A stretch of 64,000 bases of DNA from Trogon surrucura. Lineage: Eukaryota > Chordata > Aves > Trogoniformes > Trogonidae. This document shows positions 38,757 through 49,402 of this stretch, piece by piece (positions within the stretch are counted from its first letter, which is position 1; the number at the start of each line of letters is the position of its first letter). The stretch is from contig CM036617.1 in NCBI GenBank assembly GCA_020746105.1, positions 42,251,898 to 42,315,897 on the forward strand. Direction: 5' to 3'. The notes under the pieces are model-generated. The model was not told the origin of the DNA. It ran no database searches and was given only the letters and a program-made list of their open reading frames with translations. A program made the position numbers and the translations under genes.

Positions 38757-39132
38757 TCCCCTGAAACTGCAGGGGGACAGCCTGCCTCACTATGGTCTTC
38801 ACCATGGCTCAGGGCAATCTCTGCTCTGGCACCTGGAGCGCATCCTTCCACAACCTCCCCTCTTCACTGACCTTGGTTTTTCATATATTCTCACTCCTGT
38901 CTCTGCCAGCTGTTGTGTGGTGGAGCTTTTTTCTCCTTGCTTCTTAAATACGTTTTCACAGAGGCATTCCCCATCATTAATGGTAAGTTAAGCCTTGGCC
39001 AGCAGCGGGTCTGTCTTTGGAGCTGGCTGGCATTAGCTCTTTCAGACTTAGGGGAAACTTCAAGCAGCTTCTTGCAGAAGTCACTCCTACAGCCCTCCCA
39101 CCACCGAAATCCAGCCAGGCAAACCCAATACA
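38757..39132 (-). mobile_element. Truncated LTR, minus strand (family of 14402-15587)
   Basis: Only the 5' part of an LTR, in minus orientation. It starts TGTATTGGGTTTGCCTGGC at 39132, then runs through 'agctggctttg'-type and 'gccaaggcttaac' stations and the TATTTAAGAAGC box, to 'atggtgaagaccatagtgaggcaggctgtccccctgcag', where it stops near 38757. The 3' half with the polyadenylation signal is missing. Open frames of 108-129 codons on either strand here are incidental. Confidence 0.85.
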
Positions 39133-41464
39133 GGGGTTCTTGGCCACTCCCAGTTACCACCACCAGTCCTGCTCTGCTCTGCTTACTCAGGTGCTTCAGG
39201 TTAGTCCATGACGGCACTGCAATTCCAAAAGCAAGTCACTCTTGTCTCACTTTTCCTTGTTAACACATCAGTGAGGGATTGTCTTATGTGAATAAAATAG
39301 CTGAAAAACTGTATGCATATGTGTTCAGAATATGATCCTTCAGCATTCTTTAAACTTCATATTATTTACCTATAAGGTAAGACTTTAAGATATTAAGCAA
39401 ATAATTGGGAATTTATCAGAATATATATAATTCACATTGTAGTGTTTATAATAAAATACTACAATCTCTGCAGATGTGTTTTTATTATGATATTTATCAC
39501 TGGGCTACAGTCAAGTGACTAGGCCACTATCTTCTTATGGAATATAAGGAAAAAAAAAAGTAATCTGAAAGACAACTGATCAAAGATTGTCATTAAAGTT
39601 ACCCTAGAAATTATGCTGAAAAGTGGTTTGTCAAAGATCATGACATAATTTGGGGTAACAACCAAGTTTTGTAACCTGAAGGTCTATATCATGCAATGTT
39701 AAACACAGAATATAGTTGATCTTATTTAAATTTGTACATTTAGGACAACATTCATCTTGACATTATGATATCTAGATTTTGTGTTTACAGGTACAAATAT
39801 AGACAACATTCATTGCAGTTAATGGACATCTAGGACTAAATTAGGTTGCCCACAAATCAGTGTGAAATGTTACTAAGATGTCCTGGGACACTGGACGTAT
39901 CTGTATGGAACAGAGAAATAAAACCTATGGAAGACCAAGATATTTCTGGTGTAGCAACCAGAAGTCAAATGAGATATTCTAAAAATCTGAAGTGCTATCA
40001 GAGAGGCGAATGTTAGATCTCTATTGACTATGACGGTAACTTAGACATTCAGTTAACATGTCAAAATATCACTGCAAACACACAAAGGAATATGGATGAA
40101 TCTGGGTTGTACAGTCCTGCCTCTGGGAAGTTAACCATCCAATCTGAAGTAGTTATCTAGGCTCCTTGGATTCACTTAAGTTTCCCACAGATAGGTGTCT
40201 ACTGATAGTCGAGTACATTAGGGTGTCTCAGCTCCCATCCAGTTATTGCTTCAGAAGTGTGTGATTACCAGAAACCCTGTTTTGTATTTGTCAGTTCTTT
40301 GACAATGTCTAAAATCCAATGAGACTTCAAAAATGCCACTAGAACTTAATGTTCAGACATTTGATTTACAACCCTTATGCAGATACAGAAACATCCAGAA
40401 AGCAATTTTTCATACCTGCCTGGAGCATCTACTTTTCAGAAATTACTGTATCTCTCTGACACCCCTAAAATTTTATATGACGAACAGATTTTAAGAACTC
40501 AACTCATATGAGACAAATCATAGAAATTATCTGAGTCATTATCTGAAAAGTATTTTAGGTTTCAAGGTAGGATTTGGATTACTTGATTTGAAAAACAACA
40601 AAAAAGCAAGTTAGACTCCTGAACACACTTAAAATATCTATTTACTTTGCTTTTCTGGCAACAGCTCTTTTTTCTCCCCTTCCATTCTCCAAATTTCACA
40701 CAGAAGTGCAGAATCTTTACTGGGATATGAAACTGTTTGCCATGCTCCTTTCTTTAAGAGCAGAATTCTGTACATTTCTCCTGTGTTAAAATGTAAGTTC
40801 AAGTGACCTGCTTAATCTTCATTTTCAAAGCAGACAGAGACAGAATTTACTTTCAGGATAAATGTTCTAATTTGAGTAGAGATTTGATTTTTTTTTTTGG
40901 GAATGATTATTTATCCAGATACAGGAAAAAAAAAAAGTAAGCATAAAAAGGATTGTAGAATTATTTTACAACTGAAAGTATTTATTGAAAGGCATTTTAG
41001 TAAAGAATTTTAAATTTGAGAATTCAACAGAATTACAGTTCCAAAGATGTTGAAATTCTACATTTTGAAATTTTAGAAGATTTTCTTCAGCCAAGAAAAT
41101 ATTTTGTAGGAGAACTTTCTTTAAACTGTGAACTATTTGTGCATGAGTCAAAACTTTTCTTGGTATAAATTCAGCATGGAAATCAACTCACATGATATTT
41201 CAAAAATCATCCCACATCTCAGTATTTTACTTCAAATTTGTGTGCTTCTTTCAGTCTTCCTCTCAGTAAAAACAACAAGCAGAAGATTTTTTATTTTTTT
41301 TTAAATATCTGTCCACTGGAAAAAGTCAAAAGGTGAACCTTCATGTATTTGCAGGTAGGAAATTTTATTGCTCCACATGCTTAAATTTAGAATATGACAT
41401 TCTAAAGATACCTGAATCACTTCTATTTCTTGCAAAAGTATTTTCATTTTTTTTTTTATAAATT
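39133..41464. other. Low-copy AT-rich DNA
   Basis: No gene or named repeat. The first 150 bases are GC-richer than the rest but match nothing I recognise. Confidence 0.5.
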
Positions 41465-41514
41465 TGACTTGGCAACAGAAGCAGGTCCTTGCTCTGTTTT
41501 GCGCCAGGAGGAAG

Positions 41515-42307
41515 TGTGATATTTTGGCTTGAGGGTTTCAGACTTGCTGAACGCAGGTGTTCGCTTATCTGTTGTGCAGACCCAGAGAACGGAGGAAAAC
41601 AAGGCCTACACAGTGAGAGCCAGCCGAAGGAGGGAGTCTTGTGACGACAGGACGGCCCTGTTTTGGCTAAGGAGCAAGGCCACATGGAAGACTAACAATG
41701 TGAACCATCCTGCACATAGATAAGTTTTTGCCAAATAAAATCCTGAAGGCCACGGGGCCCAGAGTGGAAATTTTTACCCTAATATCCCTATATGACTATA
41801 GTCACCCACTCTTCACTCAAATCATGCTGGATGCCACCCCGGGGTGGGGGGCAGGGGGTGTGAAAAATAGTATATAAGGAGCATAGAGGGTATGTGTCGT
41901 TGGGAGGAGAAGACCCCAGAAGAGGAAGAGGCAGTCGACGGGCTGTGCTCCTTCTCCTTCACCCAAGACAGGGACGCCTTCTTGGTAAGAATTGCGCTTC
42001 CACCTTTTGGTGTGTAATACCCGGGATAGTATTTTGCTAGCATTAGTATCTTATATTAGCGCTATTGCAGAGAGTGAATTTATCAACGGCAACTCCGAAT
42101 CTTGTATCTGTCGCTTCAATAAATCACTTATTGTTAGTTACCTTGCAAATTGTCTCAGTGCAAGTCCTTAAACGGGGCTCTGAAAATTCAGTGCAAGCCC
42201 TTAGTGGGGCTCTGAAAACTCAGTGCAAGTCCCCAACGGGGCTCTGAAACAAGCAAGTGCTTAGCTGGGGTACGTGCCTCTCACAGCCACATACCTTTCA
42301 CGCGACA
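41515..42307 (+). mobile_element. Well-preserved solo LTR with target duplication GGAAG
   Basis: A 793-bp LTR from TGTGATATTTTGGCTTGAG to CTTTCACGCGACA. It is flanked by perfect direct repeats GGAAG (41510-41514 and 42308-42312). A TATA box TATATAAGG lies at 41871-41879 and a polyadenylation signal AATAAA at 42118-42123, about 245 bases apart. Many CpG dinucleotides survive (for example around 41644-41658 and 42299-42305), which suggests youth. Three tandem 30-33-bp units follow the AATAAA. It differs from the other LTR families in the window. No gag, pol or env is attached. Confidence 0.9.
42156..42250 (+). repeat. Three tandem ~32-bp units in the LTR
   Basis: Units start at 42156, 42189 and 42221. 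Each opens CAGTGCAAG and ends GGGGCTCTGAAA. A partial fourth unit (AAGTGCTTAGCTGGGG) follows at about 42255. They lie 30-130 bases past AATAAA, so in R/U5. Confidence 0.95.
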
Positions 42308-42782
42308 GGAAGGCAGAGTCACAAGGGAGACATGGAGATGGAAAAAGGTTACAGCATGGAACAGTAAAAGAAACCTCTCCTTACCCTCTAAGTTACCCTC
42401 TAAATACCCTCACAGAATAGGTATGAGTCCCTGTGTACAGCAGAAGAAGTGCATAATGAGACAGAGGAGGAACCTGCACAAGCAGTCTTGAGAAAGCCAG
42501 AGACCAATCCCTCACAACAAAACCCATATTAAGATCAGTGCCAAAAAGAAATAATGATGAGTTATGGTCATTGGTGATTCTCTTCCGTGCAGAATGGAAG
42601 CACTCGTTTACAGATCAGACCTTCTTTTCAGGTAGGTTTGCTGCCTTGCTGGTGCCAAAATTAGAAATATCACAACACGACTGAAGAATCTAGTACAACC
42701 TTCAAGATACTACCCACTCTTGCACTTTCATGTAGGTATTAATGACGTCAAAATAAAAAGTCTAAAGTCAATCAAAAAAGGC

Positions 42783-43755
42783 TTCAGGGGTTGGAAGAGA
42801 TCTTTAAAGATGAACTAGCACAACCACCCCTGCAACAAGCAGGGATGTCTTCTACTACATCACGTTGCTCAAAGCTCACCCAGCTTGACGTTGAATGTTT
42901 CTGTGGACAGGGCATCTACTACCTCTCTGGGCAACCTGTGACAGTGTTTTACCACCTTCATCATAAAATATTTCTTCCTTATATTTAGTCTAAACCTATC
43001 CTCTCATAGTTTAAAAACATTAAGCCTTGTCCTATAGCAACAGACCCTACTAAAAATTTTGTACCTGTGTTTGTTAAGAGCCTCCATTAAGTACTGAAAA
43101 ACAGCAATAAGGTCTTCTCCAGGCTGAATAACCCTGACTTTCTCAGCCTCTCCTCACAGAAGACAAATTGCCTCTCTGTGACTGTTTTTTGTGTCCCTGC
43201 TCTGGACCCACTCCAACAGGTCCATGTCTCTCCTGTGCTGAGGGCTCAGACATAGTACTCCAGGTGGAGTACTCTCCAGAGCAGATTAGAGAAGCAGAAT
43301 CACTTAGCTCAACCTGCACTTCTGATGCAGCCCGGGATGTGGCTGGCTTTCTTGGCTGTAAGTACACATGGCCTGCTCACATGCAGGTTTTTGTCCACTA
43401 GCACCCCAAGACTTTCTAAGCAAGGCTGCTTTCAATCCCTTCATCCCCCAGCCTGCATTGATGATGGGGGGTGACCTGACCAAGATGTGGGGCCTTGGTC
43501 ATCTGCAAACTTCTTGAGGGTATGTTTGATTCTAATATTATTGTCATTGATATAGATATTAAAACAGCATTGTTCCCAGTATGGACCCCACTTGTTACCA
43601 ATCTCCATCTGGACATTGAGACATTGACCACTACGCTTTGGATGAAACCATACATCCAATTCTTCATCCACCAAGCAGTCCATGCATCAAATCCATAGAT
43701 CTCCAATTAAGAGAGAAGGATTTTATGGGGGACTATATCAAAGGCCTTACAGAAA
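42783..43755 (-). mobile_element. CR1 fragment, minus strand
   Basis: Its 3' side is at the low coordinate ('caggggttggaagagatctttaaagatgaactagcacaacc', missing the last terminal repeat). It runs up through the ORF2 C-terminus and into the reverse-transcriptase region, ending with 'gggggactatatcaaaggccttacag', the counterpart of motif A (the KAFDTVSH region). Frames are broken throughout. It is an older subfamily than the 49-54 kb copy. Confidence 0.88.
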
Positions 43756-43991
43756 TTCTGGGAGTCATTTCTTTATTGAGAGGGTGGTCAAATACTAGAA
43801 TACATTTCCTAGAGAGGTGACCAATGCCCCAGGTCAGTGTTTAAGAGGCATTTGATCAATGCCCTGAATAACATGCTTTAACTTTTGGTCAGCGCTGAAT
43901 TGGTCGGGCAGTTGTACTATGTGATTGTTGTAGGTCTCTTCCAACTGAAATATTTCTATTCTATTCTATTCTATTCTATTCTATTCTATTT
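43756..43991 (+). mobile_element. CR1 3' end, plus strand, with (ATTCT)n tail
   Basis: Plus-strand CR1 tail: 'tttctttattgagagggtggtcaaatactag' and 'ggtctcttccaactgaaatatttctattct', followed by about seven ATTCT units. It abuts a minus-strand CR1 and may be the far part of the plus-strand element whose ORF1 lies at 41465-42777, with the middle replaced or lost. Confidence 0.85.
43954..43991 (+). repeat. (ATTCT)n tail of the CR1
   Basis: Seven tandem ATTCT units. An expanded version of a CR1 terminal repeat with period 5 instead of the usual 8. Confidence 0.95.
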
Positions 43992-45205
43992 AAAGTAGGT
44001 CCAGATTCCTTGGACTTACAGGAAATAGTGAATTTTAATTTATATTATTTCTACTTTCAGTTAGTTTGGGAATAGTTAGGTTTCTGAAGATAATCTACAC
44101 TCTTGTGCCTTAGTTTCCTATATTAAAATGAGAATGCTTTAATTTATCAGCTTTGAAATGTGTGAAAAACATAGACAAATGTTATAAATCACAGGACAAA
44201 GTACGTAACATAAAAGTCTCTCTCATTACCTGTTAAGATCTCTCTTGAAGACAGGACAATGTTGTCTAACATTGGGATGGGTTTTTTTTTTGCTAGTATT
44301 GATTTTTTCATTATTCATTTGCTCTTCCTATTTCCTGCTACTCCTTCCTAGAGTAGATATACATACGAGTATATACACACTTTTTTTCTGAGTACTATGA
44401 TTTACAGTGACTTTAAGAGTAAAGGTAGTTGGGAGAAAAATAATAATTCAATGTATTTTTCCTTTTACCTTTTTTTTTAGTTTAATAGCTAAAGTCAACC
44501 AAACAACGAAATAACAAGGAAAAGAGAAAAAAGCAAAAAAAGGTTTAATTCTGCTAGGTACATATATTTCACAACATAATAACCACATTATCACTGTTAC
44601 TCTTTTTGTTTTGATCACACAGATTTACCTATTTTGGCATGACTTATTAAAGAATAAAATAGTCATATAAATCAAACAGAAGTTTTCCTAATCTCAGCAT
44701 ACTCTGCCTGAGCCCATCGGCTACCTTTTTTAATTCTGTTAATTTCTTAGCTACAGTATCGTTTTTTTATTTTAGCAAATACCTTAAGTAACAATAATAA
44801 TACACAATATATTGAACATACAAGAATTATGGTTAAGAATTTCTGTGCTCTGTAACTCTCTGTATGTTTCTGGCAAAACTCGTTTAAGCTCTTGGTGCAA
44901 GGAATATTTGCAATGAATATTTGAGAACAAGAAGTATAGACCTGTAAAAGCTAGTAATGTGCAAAGTTCTTGTAGTTGTTGTACACGAACAGACCTTCAT
45001 TTCATTTGTCGTCTTTGTGAAGGCATTAGTACTCAGACTAACGAGTACCGGAACACCAACTTTCAAAACATTCAAAGATTTATTTCAAGGGTAAATCCCA
45101 AGAGGCTAGAATTTTACAAGCAATTCTGGGGGCTTCTGCTTCACATTTGATTTTATATCAGATTTGTTCAGCCCAGTGTTTCTGTGCAGCATTGCTTGTT
45201 TTTTC
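43992..45205. other. Low-copy AT-rich DNA
   Basis: No gene or named repeat seen. Confidence 0.5.
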
Positions 45206-45656
45206 ATAGAATCTTAGAATTGTTTAGTTCAGAAAAGACCTTTAACATCATTGAGTCCAACCATTAACCTCACAAGGCAAAGTCCACCACTAAACTATAT
45301 CCTTAAGAGCTAAATCTGCACGCTTTGAAAATACCTCCAGGAATTGTGACTCCACCGCTTTCTTGGGGAACCTGTTCCAATGCTTGACAAACATTTCCAT
45401 GAAGGAATGTTACATAATATCCAATCTAAACCTCTCATGGCACAACTTGAGCCCATTTCCTCTTATCATTTGTTACATTGGAGAAGAGACTGACCCAAAC
45501 CTTACTGCAACCTGCTTTCATGTGGTTATAGAGAGCAATAAGGTCTCCCCTCAGTTCTCCAGGCTAAGCAGTTCTCTCAGCTGCTTCTCATAAGACTTGT
45601 TTTTGAGACCCTTCTCCAGCTTTGTCTCTCTTCTTTGGACATACTGCAGCACTTCA
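45206..45656 (-). mobile_element. CR1 fragment, minus strand
   Basis: The 3' terminus is at the low coordinate ('catagaatcttagaattgtttagttcagaaaagacc'), then 3' UTR and ORF2 C-terminus ('ttcttggggaacctgttccaatgcttgac', 'gagcaataaggtctcccctcag'), up to 'gacatactgcagcacttcat'. It is the same older type as 21869-22690. Confidence 0.92.
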
Positions 45657-45945
45657 TGTTGATTTGCTTATATACAAAAGGTTAGAGAGTAAGAGCTACG
45701 GCTTAGTTACTTCACGTCTAATGTATTAGATTTCTTGCTGATAAGTGGCCCTTTACTTGTGGACATACAGTAGTCGGATTTTTCTAGTATCTTATAATGA
45801 TCCAGTTTTACCATCTGGAAGTTAATGTCAAAGTAAAAACCAAGACTATTCTGTAAGAAAATGACATCTGATTATTTGCTCTCTATAGAAAAGCACTTAA
45901 ACAGGTTACACTGAAGCATAGATACGAAGGCCCAAAAGATCAGTA

Positions 45946-45985
45946 GAAACATATTAGGGTGTGAAGAAACATATTAGGGTGTGAA
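45946..45985 (+). repeat. Perfect 20-bp tandem duplication
   Basis: GAAACATATTAGGGTGTGAA occurs twice head to tail without a mismatch, so the event is recent. Confidence 0.95.
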
Positions 45986-47318
45986 ATCTTTATGAACAGA
46001 CACAGTATGGATTCTAGACTAAATACAGATTAAAAAACCCCACAAATAAATAGAAGGCATCCGTATGCAAGATTTTATGATATCGTTTGCTCATTTTAGC
46101 ATTTTTTTATCAGAGTAACTTAATCATCATATTCAATGAGTCTAAATTTTATCTAATACTTTAGAAAGATAATTGTATTAGCGACTCTCATAAAACATTA
46201 ATGAGAAAAGCGCTAATATGATCCAGCACTAATTTAGTTTGTTAGAAAGTTCAAATGTAAGACTCACATTCTGCTTTTTCTGAGAAATATCAGAGCTATC
46301 TGTTCTTTCTTTTAACATTGCTTGCTGTTGGATCCTTGTTATTGAATAATTTTAAAACTACCACCAATACTTTCAATGGACAGCTGTTTCTTCAGTGAAG
46401 ATAGAATACGGTAAATGTCTAGCTATTTCAGAAATTAATAAAATAGTATCGTTTCTTAATTTTTTGTTGCTTTTTAGTGCAGTGAGTTATTAAAGAATAT
46501 CTAAAGATTCCAAAGCATGATTTTCCACTATACATATACATTTTCAGCTTTTATTTTAATTAAACACATCAATCATCACAACAATGATGTACAAGTGTAA
46601 CTCTAAGACTGGTAAACCCATATATAGAGAATAAAGCATAAACTTAGCTTTATAGACTATAAAATTGAATATTTTTACCAGAGCTTGATTCTTTTATAAA
46701 ACAGCTGAAGCCTGATTTTACGCATCACAACTTTACTCACAGCTTTCTAATACTTGTTAGTATTAGAAATGGTTGTGGTGTGTTTATGTGTTTACTTCCC
46801 AGAATCAGGAAATGAAATCTTTAGATCCATTCCTCTGTTACAAAATGTTAAATATGTTTATGTTGCACTAATATCTAGGTACCTCTCCAGAAGAGCAGTT
46901 CTTTTGCTGTGATAGATACACTGGGTACTCACAGGAATCCTAGGAGGTGCTAGATATTTATGCAGTGCTGTCCAGATCACAATTTTTCCTCCTGCTTTTG
47001 AAATGTTTCCTGGCTGAAAGAAGCAAATAATAAAAAAGTTGTTACAACACATTGCCAACAAGTCTGTGTCTTATTGCAAAAAATTATGAGAGACACACAG
47101 ACATAGGCCACATGTGGACTGCCGTTTTTAGGACTGCTGCTCTGAGTCAGTGGGTAGATCATGCAAAGAATCCACATGTCACTAGTTCTCCTACAACCAC
47201 TTAAGGGTGCAGATAGCTTGCTTCCTACCAAGACCTTTTCTAAGGCTTTTTCGTGTTCCAAATATCAGTGCAACAAGTTGCTTTTCCAGCCTTTTTTTTT
47301 TTTTCCCCCGCTATAGGT

Positions 47319-47362
47319 ACAGAATCACAATATTACAGAATGTTAGAGGTTGGAAGGAACCA
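47319..47362 (-). mobile_element. Very short CR1 3' tip
   Basis: 'cagaatcacaatattacagaatgttagaggttggaaggaacc' is the last ~40 bases of a CR1 on the minus strand with nothing upstream. It is an extreme 5' truncation. Confidence 0.8.
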
Positions 47363-49402
47363 AAAAAAGAAAATAAGTATACGAGAAGATAATTGGTAAA
47401 GTGAGGGGGAAAATTTAAAATTGAGGTTTACTGGAAAATGTAAATGAATAGAAACTGAGAAGAGACATGCAAAAATCCAGAGCAGAATCAGTGATGTAGG
47501 AAAAAAGAAAGGAATTGGAGCAGAAGTAGTAGAGAAAAAAATCCTGAAAAAATCACCTTAGGTATACCAACTTCATAAGTAGGGTCTGATGTGAGAATTC
47601 TTTCTATGAATCAAGTGAGACGGATGAATTTTTAAAAGGATTTGACAGTTATTTTTAAAGTCTGTTCCTTCATTGTCTTTCTACTTCATTAAATGAAAAC
47701 AGGTCTTTCAGATAGTTTTATCTTAATATGAGGGGTGGGCATGAAAACTGGTTCCATTTTGGTTTTTCGAGATCTGTTTTTGCAGAGTGGAATGCAATTT
47801 GTATGGTATTGCTGCTTAGTAAACCTATTACAGTATTATTTTTTCCATCTCCATTTCCTCTTTTTCTACTATTTGATTCACAAATGCCTGTACAGGAAAA
47901 ACTGAGAATTTTGCCTTGTTTCTCATTATTTTAAGCCTATACCTTTGGTTCAGAACTTGTTCAGCACATTCTTGATTTCCTTACTTCAAAGTATTACACT
48001 GGAATTTTAGCCATATGTTAATAACACCTGGAGTCAAAATTAGAAACTTTAACAGATTAGGACAGAAAGGGTGTACTGGGTTTGGCTGGCCAGATTTTGG
48101 GGGAGAGGGGCATAGAGAGGGCTTCTGAAAGAAGCTGCTAGAGCCTTCCCCTAGGTCTGACAGAGCCATTGCCAGCCGACTTCAAAGACAGAGCTGTGCT
48201 GGCCAAGGCTGAGCCTATCAGTGATGATGGGAACACCTCTGTGAAAACATATTTAAGAAGGGGGCGGGGGGGGAACTATGCCATGCAACAACTGGCAGAG
48301 AGAGAGAGAGGAGTGAGAATATGTGAAGACAAGGTCAGCTGAGAAGGGGTGAGGACAAGGTGTTCCAGGAGCCAGAGCAGAGATTCCCCTGAGTCACAGT
48401 GAAGACCATGGTGAGGCAGGCGGTCCCCTTGCCATCCATGGAGGTGACAGGGGTGGAGACATCTACCTGTGGCCCATGGAGGACCCCGCACCAAAGTAGG
48501 TGGATGTCTAAAGGGGCTTTGACCCAATGGGAAGCCCCCACTGGAGCCGGCTTCTGCAGGAACCTGTAGCCTGTGGAAACAGAGAAGCCCATGCTGAAGC
48601 AGATTTTGCTCACAGGAGTTTGTGAGCCTGTGAGGAACCCACGCTGGAGCAGTTTGCTCCTGAAGGACTGCACCCTATGGAGAGGACTCACATTGAGACA
48701 GTTTGTAAAGAACTGTCTTTCATGAGAGAACTCACATCAAAGAAAAGTATGCGAAGACCGTCTCGCATGAGAGGGGCGCTACAATGGCCCAGGGGAGGAG
48801 TGAGGAGTCCTCCCCTGGAAGAAGGAGGAACATTGGAACCAACATTGGATGACCTGAACGCAACTTCCATTCTCCATCCCTTTACACCATGTGGGGTGAG
48901 GAGGTGGATAAATTGAGAATGACGTTAATCATAGAGTCATAGAATGTTAGGGGTTGGAAGGAACCTCTAGACATCAAGTAGTACAACCCCCCTGCCAGAG
49001 TAGGATCTTTAGGACAGGCCACACAGAAATGCATCCGTGTGGGTTTTGAAAGTCTCCAGAGAAGGAGACTCCACAACCTCTCTGGGCAGCCTGTTCCAGT
49101 GCTCCGTCACTCTCACGGTAAAGAAGTTTCTCCTCATGGTGAGGGGGTACGTCCTGTGTTCTAACTTAAACCCATTATTTCTTGTTCTAATGCTGGGTAC
49201 CACTGAGAAGAGACTGTCTCCTTCCTCTTGACACTCATGCCTCAGATATTTACATACATTAATAAGATCCTCTCTCAGTCATCTCCTTTCAAATCTAAAC
49301 AGCCCCAGTTCTCACATAGATTCATAGAATCATAGAATGTTGGGGATTGGAAGGGACCTCGAAAGATCATCAAGTCCAATCCCCCTGCCAGAGCAGGAAT
49401 GC

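Larger units (their letters stand above)
41465..42777 (+). pseudogene. CR1 ORF1 relic (older subfamily), split by an LTR
   Basis: After the LTR (from 42308) the plus strand reads CR1 ORF1-like segments in two frames: GRVTRETW; then, shifted, NRYESL and EEEPAQAVLRKPETNPSQ; then, shifted again, VIGDSLPCRMEALVYRSDL, VCCLAGAKI, and LVQPSRYYPLLHFHVGINDV. The GDS and GxND boxes are those of the SGNH/GDSL-esterase-like domain found in CR1 ORF1. Just before the LTR (about 41465-41514) VLRQEE fits the same frame as GRVTRETW after it, so the LTR appears to sit inside ORF1. At least two frameshifts and a stop inside the esterase block make it non-functional. The part before the LTR is less certain. Confidence 0.75.
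45657..48071. other. Low-copy AT-rich DNA
   Basis: Holds a 20-bp tandem duplication (45946-45985) and a 40-bp CR1 tip (47319-47362). Nothing else recognised. Confidence 0.5.

Noticed and set aside
38602..39263. Frames of 108-129 codons on both strands
   Set aside because: They coincide with the truncated LTR 38757-39132. No gene-like start, stop or domain.
42156..42250. Regularly spaced repeats that might suggest a CRISPR array
   Set aside because: The units are directly tandem with no spacers, and they sit inside a retroviral LTR of a vertebrate genome.
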